Source: Blastomonas fulva (GTDB lineage: Bacteria > Pseudomonadota > Alphaproteobacteria > Sphingomonadales > Sphingomonadaceae). Taken from it: 64,000 bases of DNA. The position numbers were made by a program, and so were the translations under genes. The notes beneath the pieces are model-generated. The model saw only the letters and a list, made by a program, of their open reading frames with translations, was not told the DNA's origin and did no database searches. The stretch spans positions 496,001 through 560,000 of the forward strand of contig NZ_CP020083.1 of NCBI RefSeq assembly GCF_003431825.1, given 5' to 3'. Every line of letters starts with the position of its first letter. Within the stretch, counting starts at the first letter, position 1. Positions 30,896-41,800 of this stretch are shown here, piece by piece.

Positions 30896-32473
30896 ATGAA
30901 CCTGCTCCGCGCCGTATCGACCATCGGCGGGCTGACCCTGGTAAGCCGGGTGCTCGGCATGGTGCGCGACATGCTGATGGCGCGCTATGTCGGGGCCGGA
31001 ATGGCCTCGGACGCGTTCCTGATCGCGTGGCGGCTGCCCAACCTGTTCCGCGCGCTGTTTGCCGAAGGCGCGTTCGCCGCGGTCTTCGTGCCGATGTTCA
31101 ACCGCAAGATGGCAGAGGCCGACACTGCCGAACCCGGCAGCGGCATGGTCGCGGCGCGCGCCTTTGCAGGCCAGGTGCTGTCGGTGCTGCTGCCGGTGCT
31201 GATCGTGTTTACCGCGGTCATGATGCTGGCCGCAGGGCCGGTGGTCTACGCAATGACCGGCGGCTTTCCCGATGGCGGGCCTGAAAAGTTCGCGCTGGCG
31301 CGGCACCTGACGATCATTACCTTCCCGTATCTGGGGCTGATATCGCTGGTGTCGCTGCTCGGCGGCATCCTCAATTCGATCAACCGCTTCTGGGTCAACG
31401 CCGCAGCGCCGATATTGCTCAACATCTGCATGATCGCAGCCTTGCTGCTGTTTCGCGGGCAGAGCGAGGCGGAGACCGCGGTCACCCAGGCGATTGCAGT
31501 CACCGTATCGGGCGTGCTGCAGCTGCTGTGGCTGATCATCGCCTGCCGCCAGAGCGGGGTGAGCCTCAAGCTCTCGCGCCCGTGTCTGTCGCCCGACGTC
31601 AAGGCGATGCTGGTGCTGATCGCACCCGCCGCGATCGGCCAGGGCGCGATCCAGTTCAACCTGCTGATCTCAACCTCGCTCGCCGCGCGCTATCTGGGGG
31701 AAGGCTCGGTGTCCTGGATCTATTACGCCGACCGGCTGAACCAGCTACCCTTGGGCCTGATCGGCATCGGCGTGGGCACCGCGATCCTGCCATTGCTCTC
31801 GCGCCAGATCGGCAGCGGCAACCCGGATGCGGCCAACAACACCCAGAACCGCGCGCTCGAACTGGCGCTGTTCCTGGCGCTGCCCGCTGCAGTCGCGCTG
31901 GTCGTGGCAGCGGTGCCGATCATTCACGGCGTGTTCCAGTACGGTGCGTTCACCGCCGCCGATACCGTCGCGACCGCGCGCGTGCTGGCCGCCTTTGCCT
32001 GCGGCGTTCCGGCCTATGTGCTGATCAAGGTGCTGACCCCTGGCTTTTATGCCCGCGCCGATACCAAGACCCCGGTGCGGCTGGCACTGGTCGCGATGCT
32101 GGTCAATCTGGTGGGCAACCTCATCCTGATCTGGCCGCTGGGCCATGTCGGCGTGGGCGTCGCCACCGCGATTTCGGCGTGGGTCAATGTCGGCCTGCTC
32201 TTCGGCGTGCTCTACAAGCGCGGCCACATCCAGCCCGACGCGCGGCTGATCGCCAAGGCATGGCGCATCCTCGTCGCCGCTGCCGTGATGGGCGTGGCGC
32301 TGTGGCTGGGCAGCAGGCTGGCCGACAGCTTCATGGACGGCAGGCTGATCGAACGGATCACCGCACTTGCCGTCTTGTGCGGCGGCGGCGGGGCGTTGTA
32401 TGGGCTGGCGGCGCTGGCGCTGGGCACCTACCGGCTTGGCGACATCAAGACGATGCTGCGCCGCAAGGCGTGA
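30896..32473 (+). CDS. murJ: Lipid II flippase MurJ (MviN)
   Basis: This 525-residue integral membrane protein of the MOP superfamily has about 14 helices and flips lipid II across the inner membrane for peptidoglycan synthesis. The N-terminus NLLRAVSTIGGLTLVSRVLG with VRDMLMARYVGAG is the MurJ signature, and WRLPNLFRALFAEGAFAAVF follows as expected. Length and topology are normal. It lies between secB and trpS on the same strand with short gaps and is probably co-transcribed with trpS. Confidence 0.95.
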   Translation: MNLLRAVSTIGGLTLVSRVLGMVRDMLMARYVGAGMASDAFLIAWRLPNLFRALFAEGAFAAVFVPMFNRKMAEADTAEPGSGMVAARAFAGQVLSVLLPVLIVFTAVMMLAAGPVVYAMTGGFPDGGPEKFALARHLTIITFPYLGLISLVSLLGGILNSINRFWVNAAAPILLNICMIAALLLFRGQSEAETAVTQAIAVTVSGVLQLLWLIIACRQSGVSLKLSRPCLSPDVKAMLVLIAPAAIGQGAIQFNLLISTSLAARYLGEGSVSWIYYADRLNQLPLGLIGIGVGTAILPLLSRQIGSGNPDAANNTQNRALELALFLALPAAVALVVAAVPIIHGVFQYGAFTAADTVATARVLAAFACGVPAYVLIKVLTPGFYARADTKTPVRLALVAMLVNLVGNLILIWPLGHVGVGVATAISAWVNVGLLFGVLYKRGHIQPDARLIAKAWRILVAAAVMGVALWLGSRLADSFMDGRLIERITALAVLCGGGGALYGLAALALGTYRLGDIKTMLRRKA

Positions 32474-32515
32474 AGCAGCGCGAAACTCCCGCATCCAGCG
32501 AAAGAGAAGATCATC

Positions 32516-33520
<1,005 letters not shown>

Positions 33521-33632
33521 ACCCGGGCTTGCACCGATTTTGCGTTCAAACGGGGTTCATTCGCGGCAAACTAGGCTTATATCCATATTCGGGTCGCGCA
33601 GGGTCGCGCGGGCCCGTGATGGAGATCAGACA

Positions 33633-34334
33633 ATGACCGCTCGCAGCCGCTTTACCCGCCGCGCCGCGTTGTTCGCCGTGCCCGCGCTGGCGCTCGCACT
33701 TTCCGCCTGTGCCACCCCGTTCAAGGCCGATGTCGCTCGCTTCCAGGCTTTGCCCGCTCCCCAGGGACAAAGCTTCATCGTCACCGCCTCCGATCCGCGG
33801 CTGCAGGGCGGGCTCGAATTCGGTCAATATGCAGGGCTGGTCACACGGCAGATGACGCAGCTGGGCTATGTCCCCGCCAATGACCCTGCCCGTGCGGACA
33901 TGGTGGTCAGCTTTGCCTATGGCGTCGACAATGGCCGAGAAAAGGTCGTGTCGGACGGCTTCGGCGGCGGCTTTGGCGGTGGCTGGGGCGGCTTCGGTCC
34001 TGGCTTTGGCCCCTGGGGCGGCGGCTTCGGCCGGCGCGCCTTCGGCTTCGGCTTCTACGATCCGTTCATCTTCGGCCCCGGCTGGAACAACGATGTCCGC
34101 AGCTACACCGTCTACACCAGCGCGCTGGACCTGAAGATCGACCGTGCGGCCGACAACCAGCGTCTGTTCGAAGGCAAGGCCGAAGCCCAGTCGCGCAGCA
34201 AGAACCTGCAATATCTGGTGCCCAACCTGGTCGATGCGATCTTCACCGATTTCCCGGGACGCTCGGGCGAGACCGTCCAGATCTCGATCGCGCCCGAAGG
34301 CAAGAAGGTCAAGCCGATCCGCGAACGTCGGTAA
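33633..34334 (+). CDS. DUF4136 lipoprotein with glycine/phenylalanine-rich loop
   Basis: This 233-residue protein has a lipoprotein signal (RRAALFAVPALALALSACAT, Cys in LSAC). Two lobes match DUF4136 (KADVARFQALPAP... and the C-terminal LVPNLVDAIFTDFPGRSGE). Between them, at about 110-145, lies a Gly/Phe-rich segment of repeated GGGFGG type. DUF4136 proteins are outer-membrane lipoproteins of unknown function. ATG 33633 has GGAG upstream. It is convergent with dut, with a hairpin repeat between. Confidence 0.82.
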   Translation: MTARSRFTRRAALFAVPALALALSACATPFKADVARFQALPAPQGQSFIVTASDPRLQGGLEFGQYAGLVTRQMTQLGYVPANDPARADMVVSFAYGVDNGREKVVSDGFGGGFGGGWGGFGPGFGPWGGGFGRRAFGFGFYDPFIFGPGWNNDVRSYTVYTSALDLKIDRAADNQRLFEGKAEAQSRSKNLQYLVPNLVDAIFTDFPGRSGETVQISIAPEGKKVKPIRERR

Positions 34335-34362
34335 CCTCGGAAGCCTGTCTGGGATATCCCCT

Positions 34363-34384
34363 CCCCTCCCGCTTGCGGGAGGGG
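34363..34384. repeat. Perfect palindromic repeat between convergent DUF4136 gene and dut
   Basis: CCCCTCCCGC and GCGGGAGGGG form perfect 10-bp arms around a TT loop. It belongs to the family seen at 27901, 35481 and 56366. Its place between two gene ends suggests a role as a bidirectional transcription or mRNA 3' end. Confidence 0.8.
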
Positions 34385-34391
34385 AAAACTG

Positions 34392-34856
34392 CTAAACCCC
34401 CGTCGAGCCGAAGCCGCCTGCGTCGCGCGCGGTTGTGTCGAGATCGTCGACTTCCACGAACCCGGCGCGCTGCACCGGAGCGGCCACCAGCTGCGCGATG
34501 CGGTCGCCCCTGCGGATCGGGAAGGGCGCATCGCCATGGTTGATCAGGATGACCTTCAATTCACCGCGATAATCGCTGTCGATCGTGCCCGGGGTGTTGG
34601 GCACGGCGATGCCGTGCTTGAGCGCTAGCCCCGAGCGCGGACGCACCTGCACCTCATAGCCATCGGGGATGGCGATCGCGAAGCCCGTGGCGACCGCGTG
34701 CCGCTGGCCCGGCAACAGGTCGAGCTCTTCGGCGGCGACCACGTCCATCCCCGCTGCGCCCTCGGTCGCATAAACGGGCAGCGGCAGCCCGTCGCCATGC
34801 GCCAGCCGCCTCACCCGGATGGTGATCGGCGGCAGCGGGTGTTCAGCGGACGGCAT
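34392..34856 (-). CDS. dut: Deoxyuridine 5'-triphosphate nucleotidohydrolase
   Basis: This 154-residue trimeric dUTPase converts dUTP to dUMP and keeps uracil out of DNA. The five family motifs are visible: [44 protein letters not shown] and the C-terminal GGFGSTG. The ATG at 34856 lies inside the end of coaBC, giving a 14-bp overlap and likely coupling. The coaBC-dut order is common in Proteobacteria. Confidence 0.96.
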   Translation of the reverse strand: MPSAEHPLPPITIRVRRLAHGDGLPLPVYATEGAAGMDVVAAEELDLLPGQRHAVATGFAIAIPDGYEVQVRPRSGLALKHGIAVPNTPGTIDSDYRGELKVILINHGDAPFPIRRGDRIAQLVAAPVQRAGFVEVDDLDTTARDAGGFGSTGV

Positions 34857-36057
34857 CGGCGATTTTCTCCATGAGTTTGCGGGCGACCTGATCCTTGGGC
34901 AGATCGGCCCAGCTTTCGACGCCCTGCCCGGTGACGATGTGCACCGCGTTGTTCTGGCCGCCCATCACGTCACCCGACACGTCATTGGCGACGATCCAGT
35001 CGCAGCGCTTGCGCGCCAGCTTGGCCTGGGCGTGCGCGACGACGTGTTCGGTTTCGGCGGCAAAGCCGATCAGCAGCGCCGGACGGCGCGGATCCCCCGC
35101 AAGCCCGGCAAGGATATCGGGATTTTCCGCCAGCTGCAGCACGGGCAGCGCGCCGCCGGTTTTCTTGATCTTCTGGTCGGCTGCATCGGCGGTGCGCCAG
35201 TCGGCGACAGCCGCGACCAGAATCGCGATGTCGGCGGGCAGCGCGGCATCGACCGCAGCGGCCATCTCGCGCGCGGTCTCGACATCGATCCGCGTGACCC
35301 CCGGCGGGGTCGCCAGATGCACCGGGCCTGCGATCAGGTGAACCTCGGCGCCCATTTCGGCCGCCGCAGCCGCGATCGCAAAGCCCTGTCGCCCGCTCGA
35401 CCGGTTGGCAATGTAGCGGACCGGATCGATCGGTTCGTGGGTAGGGCCTGCGGTGATCAGCACGCGTTTTCCCCGCAACGCCTCTCCCCTCCCGCCTGCG
35501 GGAGGCGAGGACGATGCAGAGCCGAGAGCGCGCTCGATTTCGGCCATGATCGCCACCGGCTCGGGCAGTCTGCCCGGGCCGTACTCGCCGCACGCCATCG
35601 CGCCGTCATCGGGATCGACCACCTGCACCCCGTCGCCGCGCAGCTTCGCGACGTTGCGCTGGGTTGCCGCGTGCTGCCACATGCGCACGTTCATCGCGGG
35701 GACTGCCAGCACCGGGGTGTCGGTGGCGAGCAGCACAGTGGTCGCAAGGCTGTCCGAAATCCCCGCCGCCATCTTGGCGAGCAGATCGGCCGTCGCCGGG
35801 CACACCACGATCAGGTCGGCCTCGCGGCTGAGCTGGATATGCCCCATCTCGGTCTCGTTCTTGAGATCCCACAGCGTGGTGAACACCTCGTTCTCGCTCA
35901 GCGCCGCCAATGTCATCGGGGTGATGAACTGCGCGCCGCCGTCGGTCAGGACGCAGCGAACGGTCATTCCCGCCTTGCGGATCAGCCGGATCAGCTCGCA
36001 CGCCTTGTAGGCTGCAATGCCGCCGCCGACGATGAGCAGGATATGGGGTGTCTTCAT
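34843..36057 (-). CDS. coaBC: Bifunctional phosphopantothenoylcysteine decarboxylase/synthetase
   Basis: This 404-residue enzyme performs two steps of coenzyme A synthesis. Residues 1-178 are the flavin-dependent CoaC decarboxylase, with the PAMN motif ([11 protein letters not shown]) and the active-site Cys in [12 protein letters not shown]. Residues 196-404 are the CoaB synthetase, starting [19 protein letters not shown]. The linker between them (about 183-193, [11 protein letters not shown]) is encoded by a copy of a palindromic intergenic repeat. It overlaps dut by 14 bp. Confidence 0.95.
   Translation of the reverse strand: MKTPHILLIVGGGIAAYKACELIRLIRKAGMTVRCVLTDGGAQFITPMTLAALSENEVFTTLWDLKNETEMGHIQLSREADLIVVCPATADLLAKMAAGISDSLATTVLLATDTPVLAVPAMNVRMWQHAATQRNVAKLRGDGVQVVDPDDGAMACGEYGPGRLPEPVAIMAEIERALGSASSSPPAGGRGEALRGKRVLITAGPTHEPIDPVRYIANRSSGRQGFAIAAAAAEMGAEVHLIAGPVHLATPPGVTRIDVETAREMAAAVDAALPADIAILVAAVADWRTADAADQKIKKTGGALPVLQLAENPDILAGLAGDPRRPALLIGFAAETEHVVAHAQAKLARKRCDWIVANDVSGDVMGGQNNAVHIVTGQGVESWADLPKDQVARKLMEKIADAVR
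35481..35510. repeat. Palindromic repeat copy inside the coaBC linker
   Basis: CCTCTCCCCTCCCGC, a CT loop and GCGGGAGGCGAGG form an imperfect hairpin of the same family as 27901 and 34363. It encodes residues 183-193 of CoaBC, exactly in the junction between the two enzyme domains. Confidence 0.7.
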
Positions 36058-36090
36058 GGCCAGCAGCGGTAAATGCTGCGCGCGTCGCGG

Positions 36091-36423
36091 TCAACGATAC
36101 TGCCAGCCATCAAGCAGCCGGCTATCGCCCGGCGCAAAGCTCTTGCGATAATCGGCATCCGGGCGGCTCTCGCCGCAACGATAGAGCGGACCTGCCACCA
36201 GCCGCCGCCGCACCAGCCACGTCAGGACCAGCGCGTAAGTGAGGCCGCACAAGGCTGCGCCGATCAGCTGCCCGGAAACCGGGTCCAGCGCGATCACCCC
36301 ATGCGGCAGGAACCGGGCCGCACCGGCCAGACCGAGCAGCCCGACGATATGCGCGCAGGCAAGCGTTGCCAGCATCGCCGCCAGATGGTCCCGGGCCTTG
36401 TGGAGGAGTGGATGACGGATCAT
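36091..36423 (-). CDS. Small hypothetical membrane protein
   Basis: This 110-residue protein has two membrane segments, HLAAMLATLACAHIVGLLG and QLIGAALCGLTYALVLTWLV, and a polar C-terminal tail ending DSRLLDGWQYR. No family was recognised. It lies 33 bp upstream of coaBC on the same strand and could share its transcript. Codon use is like its neighbours. A start later than 36423 cannot be excluded. Confidence 0.55.
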   Translation of the reverse strand: MIRHPLLHKARDHLAAMLATLACAHIVGLLGLAGAARFLPHGVIALDPVSGQLIGAALCGLTYALVLTWLVRRRLVAGPLYRCGESRPDADYRKSFAPGDSRLLDGWQYR

Positions 36424-36490
36424 GCTCTCTGCCTACACCCGCGCGCGGCCGCGCGCTGTGAGGCAGATCGCAGGATGGCGCGAAAAACGC

Positions 36491-36904
36491 CTACTGCGCG
36501 CGCGCCAGAACCTCGGGCAGATAGCTCTCGCCCAGCGTCCCGCACGAATCGGCGAGGCCCTCGAGATCCTTTGCCATGCTGCTGCTCTCATCGAGCATCG
36601 CGACTGCGAAAAGCTCAGCCTGCTCCTCGAGAGCGGCCTCGGCCTTGCTGGTGTTGCCGCCCGGCGCCAGCAGCACCGCACCGGTCATGAACGCGGTGGC
36701 AAGATCGGTGGCATCCTTGGCCATCTTCTTGTCGTCGCCTGCAATAACTGCGGCTGCTGAGAAGAATGCCGCGCAGCTGAGCAGCGTTTCATGCCCCTCC
36801 TTGTCGGACAGTGCCGACTGCGCCTGGGCAGGCACGGCGACAAGGCCCAGCAGCGCGGTGCAGGCAGCGATGCGCGTGAAGAGGAAGGATGCAGGCAGGG
36901 TCAT
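36491..36904 (-). CDS. Exported hypothetical helical protein
   Basis: This 137-residue protein has a signal peptide (FTRIAACTALLGLVAVPAQA, then QSALS). The mature part is mostly helical with two Cys (LLSCAAFF and LADSCGTLG), which may form a disulfide in the periplasm. No named family was recognised. It is followed after 67 bp by a small membrane protein gene on the same strand. The 147 bp upstream hold no evident feature. Confidence 0.6.
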   Translation of the reverse strand: MTLPASFLFTRIAACTALLGLVAVPAQAQSALSDKEGHETLLSCAAFFSAAAVIAGDDKKMAKDATDLATAFMTGAVLLAPGGNTSKAEAALEEQAELFAVAMLDESSSMAKDLEGLADSCGTLGESYLPEVLARAQ

Positions 36905-37051
36905 GGGTTCACGTCCGATGGCAGGGACCCTGTCGGGCCAGGTGGCTGATACGGCGCGACCCGCTGGCGCCCAGGGTGGCGGGTTTGCGCGGCCTTGGCA
37001 AGCCGGGGAAAGATGGCCGCGCGCGTGTCGGCCAGCAGCACCGAGATGCCG

Positions 37052-38260
37052 TCAGAGCCCGATCGTTCGCAGAGCCTGGTCGAGATCCTCGATCACATCG
37101 TCGACATCCTCCAGCCCGACATTGAGCCGCAGCATGTCCTCGGTGATGCCCACCGCCAGCCGCGCCTCTTCACCAAGACCGTGGTGCGTGGTCGAGCTGG
37201 GGTGCGTCATCAGCGAACGCGAATCGCCGATGTTGTTCGAGATATCGACCAGCTCGAGCGCGTTGAGCAGGCCGTGCGCGCGCGCGCGGCCACCGCCGAC
37301 ATAGACCGAGAAGATCGGCCCTGCGGCCTCCATCTGCGCCATCGCGAGGTTGTGCTGCGGGTGGCTGGGCAGGCCCGGATAGTTCACCCGCTCGACCCGG
37401 CCTTCGAGGAAGCTCGCCACCTTCATGGCATTCTCGCTCTGGCGGCGGATGCGCAGATCGAGTGTTTCGAGCCCCTTCAAGACCACCCAGGCATTGAACG
37501 CGCTCAACGTCGGGCCGGTGTTGCGTGTGAACGGCAGCAGCGTGTTGGTAATGAAATCGTCGGTGCCGCACACCGCGCCTGCGAGCACGCGGCCCTGGCC
37601 GTCCATCATCTTGGTGGCGCTATAGGCAACGACATCGGCGCCATATTCCATCGGCCGCTGCAGCACGTTGGTGGCAAAGGCATTGTCGACGACGCTGGTG
37701 ATGCCGCGCGCGCGCGCGATGTCGCACACCGCCTGCATGTCGATGATGTCCATCGTCGGGTTGGCAGGCGTTTCGAAGAAGAAGACACGGGTGTTGGGCC
37801 GGATCGCGGCCTCCCACTGGTCGAGCTCGCGCCCGTCGATGATCGTGGTCTCGATGCCGAATTTGGGCAGCAGCGTGTCGGTCAGCCAGCGGCACGACCC
37901 GAACAATGCCCGGCTGGCCACGACATGATCGCCCATCTGCAGCTGGCAGAGCAACGCGGCGGTCATCGCCGCCATCCCGCTGGCCATGCAGCGCGTGGCT
38001 TCTGCGCCCTCCATCAGCGAAATGCGCTTTTCGAGCATTTCCACAGTCGGATTCTGCAAGCGGCTGTAGGTCATGCCCGCCTGCTCGCCGTTGAAGCGTG
38101 CGGCGGCATCTTCGGCGCAATCATAGGCATAGCCCGATGTCAGGAACAGCGCCTCGGAGGTCTCGCCGAACTCGCTGCGCGCGGTACCCCCCCGGATCGC
38201 CCGGGTGGCGGGGCGCCAGCGGCTGGTGATGGCGGGGTCTTGTCCGGCGTTACGCTTCAT
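37052..38260 (-). CDS. metZ: O-succinylhomoserine sulfhydrylase
   Basis: This 402-residue PLP enzyme of the Cys/Met metabolism family makes homocysteine directly from O-succinylhomoserine and sulfide. The PLP lysine is in YSATKMMDGQGR and the early GETSEALFLTSGYAYD block is typical of MetZ rather than MetB. The conserved MASGMAAMTAAL and THPSSTTHHGL segments are present. It would use sulfide made by the cysI/cysH operon. The short upstream region was checked for a SAM riboswitch and none was found. Confidence 0.92.
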   Translation of the reverse strand: MKRNAGQDPAITSRWRPATRAIRGGTARSEFGETSEALFLTSGYAYDCAEDAAARFNGEQAGMTYSRLQNPTVEMLEKRISLMEGAEATRCMASGMAAMTAALLCQLQMGDHVVASRALFGSCRWLTDTLLPKFGIETTIIDGRELDQWEAAIRPNTRVFFFETPANPTMDIIDMQAVCDIARARGITSVVDNAFATNVLQRPMEYGADVVAYSATKMMDGQGRVLAGAVCGTDDFITNTLLPFTRNTGPTLSAFNAWVVLKGLETLDLRIRRQSENAMKVASFLEGRVERVNYPGLPSHPQHNLAMAQMEAAGPIFSVYVGGGRARAHGLLNALELVDISNNIGDSRSLMTHPSSTTHHGLGEEARLAVGITEDMLRLNVGLEDVDDVIEDLDQALRTIGL

Positions 38261-38342
38261 CTGGGCGGTCCTGAGTTTGAATGCAAAAGCGCGCGCTATA
38301 TGCGCCGCTCCTCCGCCAGGGGAAAGCCCGAAAAAGCGAAAT

Positions 38343-38873
38343 TCACCGCGTCGAATTGCGGCCCCGCTCGGGCGCCTCGTCCGAGGCGATCGCCTGCGGG
38401 CTGATCGACACGCCGTGCAGACGCCAGCGCCCCTCGACCCACTGGAAGAAGAAGTCGAAGAACAACGCGGTGGGTCTCAGCCCGAAATAGCCGCGCACCC
38501 GGATCACGCCCGGCTCTGCCACCGAGGGCGGCTCGGTATAGGTCGGCGCGAGCAGCAGGGCGCTGGACAGGTCGACCCGGCTTTGGCGGATGCTGGCGAA
38601 GATCTCGCCAAGCCGCGCGGCGTTGTTGTTGACCTGAAAGCCCGGCGAAGAGATGTCGCGCAGCACCGAATAATTGCCCGACAGATTGGCATGGTGCACC
38701 GCGGTCATCGTCGACCACAGCAGCTTGGCCAGTTCCAGCTCGCTGGGCACCGGTTCGACCGAGATCGGCGGTTGCGCGGCCTGGGTCTGGGCCTGGACCG
38801 GCATGGCAAAGGCCAGCGCGGCAAGCAAAAAGGCCGGGGCAAGAAGCCCCGGCCGAGTGTTCAATAATCGCAT
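38343..38873 (-). CDS. Exported hypothetical protein downstream of the autotransporter
   Basis: This 176-residue protein has a signal peptide (LLAPAFLLAALAFAMPVQAQ). The mature part ends with VRGYFGLRPTALFFDFFFQW and VEGRWRLHGVSISPQ, a pattern like NTF2-fold proteins, although that is only a resemblance. ATG 38873 is used because AAGGAG stands just before it. It starts 27 bp after the autotransporter stop, so the pair is probably one operon. A role as a periplasmic helper of the adhesin is possible but unproven. Confidence 0.65.
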   Translation of the reverse strand: MRLLNTRPGLLAPAFLLAALAFAMPVQAQTQAAQPPISVEPVPSELELAKLLWSTMTAVHHANLSGNYSVLRDISSPGFQVNNNAARLGEIFASIRQSRVDLSSALLLAPTYTEPPSVAEPGVIRVRGYFGLRPTALFFDFFFQWVEGRWRLHGVSISPQAIASDEAPERGRNSTR

Positions 38874-38899
38874 AACGCTCCTTACCAAGCGGGCTGGCC

Positions 38900-41800
38900 T
38901 TACCAGGCGATCTGGAAACCGCCGCGCGCGCCCACCGAACCGCTGTTGAAGCCGACACCGATACCGGCCGACACGGAAGCGTTTTCGGCGACGCGGGCGG
39001 TGATCGCCGTGGTCAGGGATGCCTGGTCCTCATAATAGCCCACGCCGCCCGACAGTGCAAAGGTGGTCCCCGGCGGAAGCGCGGGCGATTCCATCGCGAG
39101 CGCCATCGCCACGCCCTCGTTTGCCCGGTTGATAGCGCGCCGGTTGACTTCGGTCAGGTCGAACAGCGTGTTGACCTGGCCGGTCAGCGCATTGACCTGG
39201 CCGTTGGTGGCGAAGGTGTTGACCGCCGGGCCCGCACCCAGCGTGCCGCTGGCATCGGTGGTGACGATCGAGGTGGTGCCGCTCTGCGCCGCTGTGCTGG
39301 CGGCAAGATCGCCGATGGTCACCGAGCTTCCCGTGCCACCCAGCTTGATCTGCCCGGCGCGGTTTGCGGTCGCCCCGTTGCCGATCGCCACCGAATTGGT
39401 GAACGCCGCCGAGGTCTGGTTGCCGATCGCGATCGCGCCTGCGCCCGATGCGACGGCCGCCTCACCCACCGAGACCGAACGCACGCCCGATGCCACCGCA
39501 AGATGACCCAGCGCGGTCGCCCGCTCGCCGGTGGCTTCTGCCCGCCAACCATAGGCCGTGGCCGCCGTGGCCGTAGCCAGCGCCTGTCCGCCCACCGCGG
39601 TGGTCGAAGCGCCGGTGGCCTGGGTCGCGCGACCCGATGTGCCGTCGCGGTTGCCGCCGATGGCGATCGCATCGCCGCCGCTTGCCACCGCGGTGTTGCC
39701 GATGGCGATCGCATTGGTGCCGCTGGCCACCGAGAGATTGCCGACCGCGACGCTCAGCGCGCCCGACGAGTTGGCCGCCTCACCCACTGCGGTCGAGCGC
39801 ACGCCCGATGCATTGGCAAGGTGGCCCAGCGCCGTGGCGCGTTCCGCCACCGCTTCCGCGCGCCAGCCAAACGCGGTTGCCGCCGTCGCCGTCGCCAGCG
39901 CGCGGCCGCCCACTGCGGTGGTGGACTGCGCCGTGGCGACAGCGCTGAGGCCCATTGCAACCGCTTCGACCCCGGTAGACAGCGCATCGTTGCCGATGGC
40001 AATCGAGCCGACCCCCGATGCCACAGCGCCCAGCCCATCGGCATCGCCGCCATCTTCGCCGATCGCGATCGACTGCGCGCCGGTCGCCCGGGAGTTGGAG
40101 CCATAAGCCGCCGAGCCCGGGCCGGTCGCCTGCGCGCCTGCCCCCACTGCGGTCGAGCCCGAGGCGATCGCGCCCGCGCCAACCGCGGTTGCGCCTGCAC
40201 TCGTCGCACGTGCGCCTTCGCCGACCGCGGTTGCATCGGTGGCGCTCGCCACCGCGCCGCTGCCGACCGCGGTGGTGTCAGGAGCCGACGCCGCAGCGCC
40301 ATTGCCGACTTGCGTGCTGTTGGTTCCGGTCCCGGCAAAGGCCGTTGCCGGGGCAACCGCCACCGCCATGATGTTGCCCGCCGAATCCACCGTGAGGAAG
40401 AACTGCGCGCCTGCCGGAACGTTGCCGCCCAGCCCTGCAAAGCGATAGCTGTGGTTGGCACTGCCCAGCACGATCTGGTTGGCGACGGTCGTTGCCGCGC
40501 CATTGCCGATCGCGATCGAGTTCATGAACCCGGCCGATGCGGTGTTGCCGATGGCGATGCCGAAATCGCCGCTGGCCGAGGCACTCTTGCCCAAAGCGAG
40601 CGAGCGCACACCGCCTGCCACCGCCTGGTGCCCGACCGCGAGCGAAAGCTCGCCCGTGGCGCGCGCCTGCCAGCCGAAGGTCTGCGATCCCCGGCCCGAG
40701 GCGACCGATTCACCGCCGACCGCGGTGGCATGGAAGCCCGAGGCATTGGCGAGATCACCGATCGCCACCGAATCCTCGTCGCCCGCGCTCGCAAGGTTGC
40801 CGATCGCGACCGAGGTGCCCAGCGACGCCGCATTGGTGCTGTTGGTGGTGGCCTGGTTGCCGATGGCGACCGAGTTGATGGCCGATGCGACCGCGCTCTT
40901 GCCGACCGCAGTCGACCGCACGCCGGTGGCCTGCGCCTGATGGCCAGATGCCAGCGACAGCTCGCCCGAGGCGACCGCCTGCCAGCCGAAGCTTTGCGCG
41001 CCGCGGCCCGATGCGACCGATTCGCCGCCCACGGCAGTGGCGTGGAAGCCCGAGGCCAGCGCGAGATCGCCCACGGCAACCGCATCTTCATCGGTTGCGC
41101 TGGCGAGGTTGCCGACCGCAACTGTGGTCAGCGCGGTGGCATTGGCGGCCTCGCCCACGGCAAGCGAACGCACGCCGGTGGCGTTGGCCAGATGGCCCAG
41201 AGCGTGCGCGCGTTCGGCACTGGCGTTGGAACGCCAGCCAAAGGCGGTTGCTGCCAGCCCGATGGCATCAGCCTCTCCGCCGATGGCGACGGTCGAGTTG
41301 CCGATCGCGCGCGCACCGGTTCCGGCGTCGTCGCCACCGATGGCGAGCGCATCGACACCATCTGCGGTGGCGTTATCCCCCAGCGAAATCGCCGAAGCAC
41401 CGGTGGCGGTGGCGCCTGCCTGGGTGCTGTTGACCGCAAGATAATTGAGCCGCGAGGCATTGGCCGTGGTGGTCGATGCCACCGCGTTGAGCTGCGCCAG
41501 GTTCACCGCATCGGTGAGCGAAGTGCCCGCCGCTACGTTGACGATCTGGCGCTCCCCACCGACGGTGCCGACCGACACCGTTCCGGCGCGGTTGGCGACC
41601 GATCCCGAGCCCAGGGCGACCGAATTGAGCGCGGTCGCCTGCGCGGCGTTGCCGATGGCCACACTGAAATCCGCCGAGGCGTTGGCACGGCTGCCCAGCG
41701 ATGCAGAGTTGGCCCCGCCCGCCAGCGCGCTCTTTCCGATCGATGTGGCTTCAAGCCCCGAGGCATTGGCCTGGTGGCCCACGGCCACCGCGGTGCGGCC

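Noticed and set aside
38261..38342. Possible SAM riboswitch in front of metZ
   Set aside because: The short leader lacks the conserved SAM-II core and pseudoknot elements expected in Alphaproteobacteria, and no other SAM riboswitch pattern was seen.
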